Source: Paenibacillus peoriae (GTDB taxonomy: Bacteria > Bacillota > Bacilli > Paenibacillales > Paenibacillaceae). Taken from it: 64,000 nucleotides of DNA. Position numbers and translations under genes: made by a program. Positions 63,250-64,000 of this stretch are shown piece after piece (the first letter of the stretch is position 1; each line of letters begins with the position of its first letter). Under the pieces are notes generated by a model. It was not told the DNA's origin. It worked only from the letters and a program-made list of their open reading frames with translations, and ran no database searches. The stretch lies in the NCBI RefSeq assembly GCF_022531965.1, contig NZ_CP092831.1, forward strand, positions 239,001 to 303,000. The letters are read 5' to 3'.

Positions 63250-64000
63250 ATGAGACAACTCATCGCCAGAAGGTTGCTGCAAGTTATACCGATGCTATTT
63301 TTTGTGTCCATCGTCTGCTTCGGCTTGATCAAGCTGGCCCCAGGTGATCCGGTTCTCTCTTTTGTTACACCGAATATGCATCTGGAAGACATTGAACGAA
63401 TGAGGCATAGCTTGGGGCTGGACCAGCCCGCTTACGTGCAGTACATATTATGGCTTAAAAAGAGTCTAACGGGTGACCTCGGCTACTCGCTAATTAATCA
63501 CCAGCCCGTGCTGGATCAGATTCTCGACCGTCTCCCGGCTACAGCCGGGTTAATGGGCGCATCCATCATACTTGCTGTGCTGGTTGCCATCCCACTTGGT
63601 TTGACGGCTGCGGCGAATCGGAATCGCTGGATCGACAAGCTCATTAATCTGATGTCGTACATCGGGATTTCTGTTCCGCTGTTTTGGCTCGGTATTTTAC
63701 TTATTTATTTGTTTGCGATTTATCTGCATTGGCTTCCGAGTACTGGGATGCGTACCATCGGTACGGACTCGGTGCTGGATGTGATCAAGCATGGGATTTT
63801 ACCATGTTTTGTACTGGCCTTCGGTTTTCTGTCTGTGTATGTGAGGTACATCCGTTCCAGCACAATTACGCAGCTCAAGGAAGAGTACGTGCAGATTCAA
63901 TACGCGTTCGGGTCTGGAAAAAGACTAGTTTTGTTTCGACATGTGCTCAAGCATGTGCTGCTGCCCATCATTACGCTGCTCGGAATGTCGGTTGCGGACC
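63250..64000 (+). CDS. Peptide ABC transporter permease (DppB/OppB type), cut by the window edge
   Basis: The first 250 residues of a DppB-type permease: MRQLIARRLLQVIPMLF with the first helix, the extracellular loop containing LGLDQPAYVQYILWL, and GDLGYSLINHQPV, then further helices up to the EEYVQIQYAFGSGKR segment. The end lies beyond base 64000. AAGGGGAAGGG precedes the ATG. It works with the binding protein encoded upstream; a second permease and ATPase genes probably follow. Confidence 0.92.
   Translation, partial: MRQLIARRLLQVIPMLFFVSIVCFGLIKLAPGDPVLSFVTPNMHLEDIERMRHSLGLDQPAYVQYILWLKKSLTGDLGYSLINHQPVLDQILDRLPATAGLMGASIILAVLVAIPLGLTAAANRNRWIDKLINLMSYIGISVPLFWLGILLIYLFAIYLHWLPSTGMRTIGTDSVLDVIKHGILPCFVLAFGFLSVYVRYIRSSTITQLKEEYVQIQYAFGSGKRLVLFRHVLKHVLLPIITLLGMSVAD

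Overview
The window looks like chromosome from a spore-forming, low-to-mid GC Firmicute, most likely Paenibacillus of the P. polymyxa group. This is inferred from strong AGGAGG-type ribosome binding sites, a three-gene GerK-type germinant receptor operon with a sigma-G-like promoter, many CcpA-like cre sites, YesM/YesN two-component systems and a large set of plant-polysaccharide enzymes. No rRNA, tRNA, CRISPR array, prophage or intact insertion sequence was seen.

Layout. 0-1.2 kb: tail of a Gly/Ser/His-rich protein and an SPFH/zinc-ribbon protein (YdjI-like). 1.4-11.2 kb: arabinose-polymer and phosphate scavenging: a multidomain GH51 arabinofuranosidase, a secreted beta-propeller phytase, an AraC regulator divergent from a GH127 beta-L-arabinofuranosidase and a GPH-family sugar symporter. 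11.3-16 kb: MATE exporter with an attenuator-like leader, a zinc-less-type MDR oxidoreductase divergent from a LysR regulator, and an RDD membrane protein. 16.2-19.5 kb: a second GH127-type enzyme divergent from another AraC regulator. 19.6-21.6 kb: a YwqG-like protein and an AT-rich alpha/beta hydrolase. 21.8-31.8 kb: YesN/YesM-type regulator and kinase, ABC sugar importer and GH2 beta-galactosidase, all on the minus strand, with cre sites and a 128-bp MITE-like element. 32-36.2 kb: uridine kinase, ClbS/DfsB-like protein, secreted PL1 pectate lyase, and a small beta protein whose ribosome binding site lies in a hairpin. 36.3-45 kb: SNF2 ATPase/SWIM pair (YwqA/YwqB-like) and the gerK-type operon. 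45.1-52 kb: a maltose module. 52-55.4 kb: transporter remnant, structured intergenic DNA, DinB protein, FAD monooxygenase and MarR regulator. 55.4-61.4 kb: YcbA/YcbB (GlnK/GlnL)-like two-component system divergent from a dicarboxylate/glutamate symporter, a soluble PAS-PAS chemoreceptor and a DUF1304 protein. 61.5-64 kb: the start of a dipeptide/oligopeptide ABC operon cut by the right edge.

The most coherent system is the maltose module. A PTS EIICB would import maltose as maltose 6'-phosphate. The translationally coupled EEP-family protein fits the maltose-6'-phosphate phosphatase MapP. Maltose phosphorylase (GH65) would give glucose and beta-glucose 1-phosphate, and beta-phosphoglucomutase would convert the latter to glucose 6-phosphate. 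A LacI regulator sits in the middle, and near-identical palindromes (TGCAACCGNTTGC) lie in both promoters; a cre site adjoins the PTS one. This matches the pathway known from Enterococcus faecalis.

A second notable unit is the FAD monooxygenase/MarR pair, with three copies of a TTGTTTC-N4-GAAAC operator and a Fur-like box. Other unexplained structure includes a Shine-Dalgarno-masking hairpin (36.2 kb), a competing-hairpin leader before the MATE gene (11.4 kb), the MITE-like element (28.3 kb), a structured 70-bp block (52.3 kb) and a perfect inverted repeat between the two-component system and the symporter (57.7 kb). All assignments rest on reading motifs and protein sequences by eye; no database search was run.
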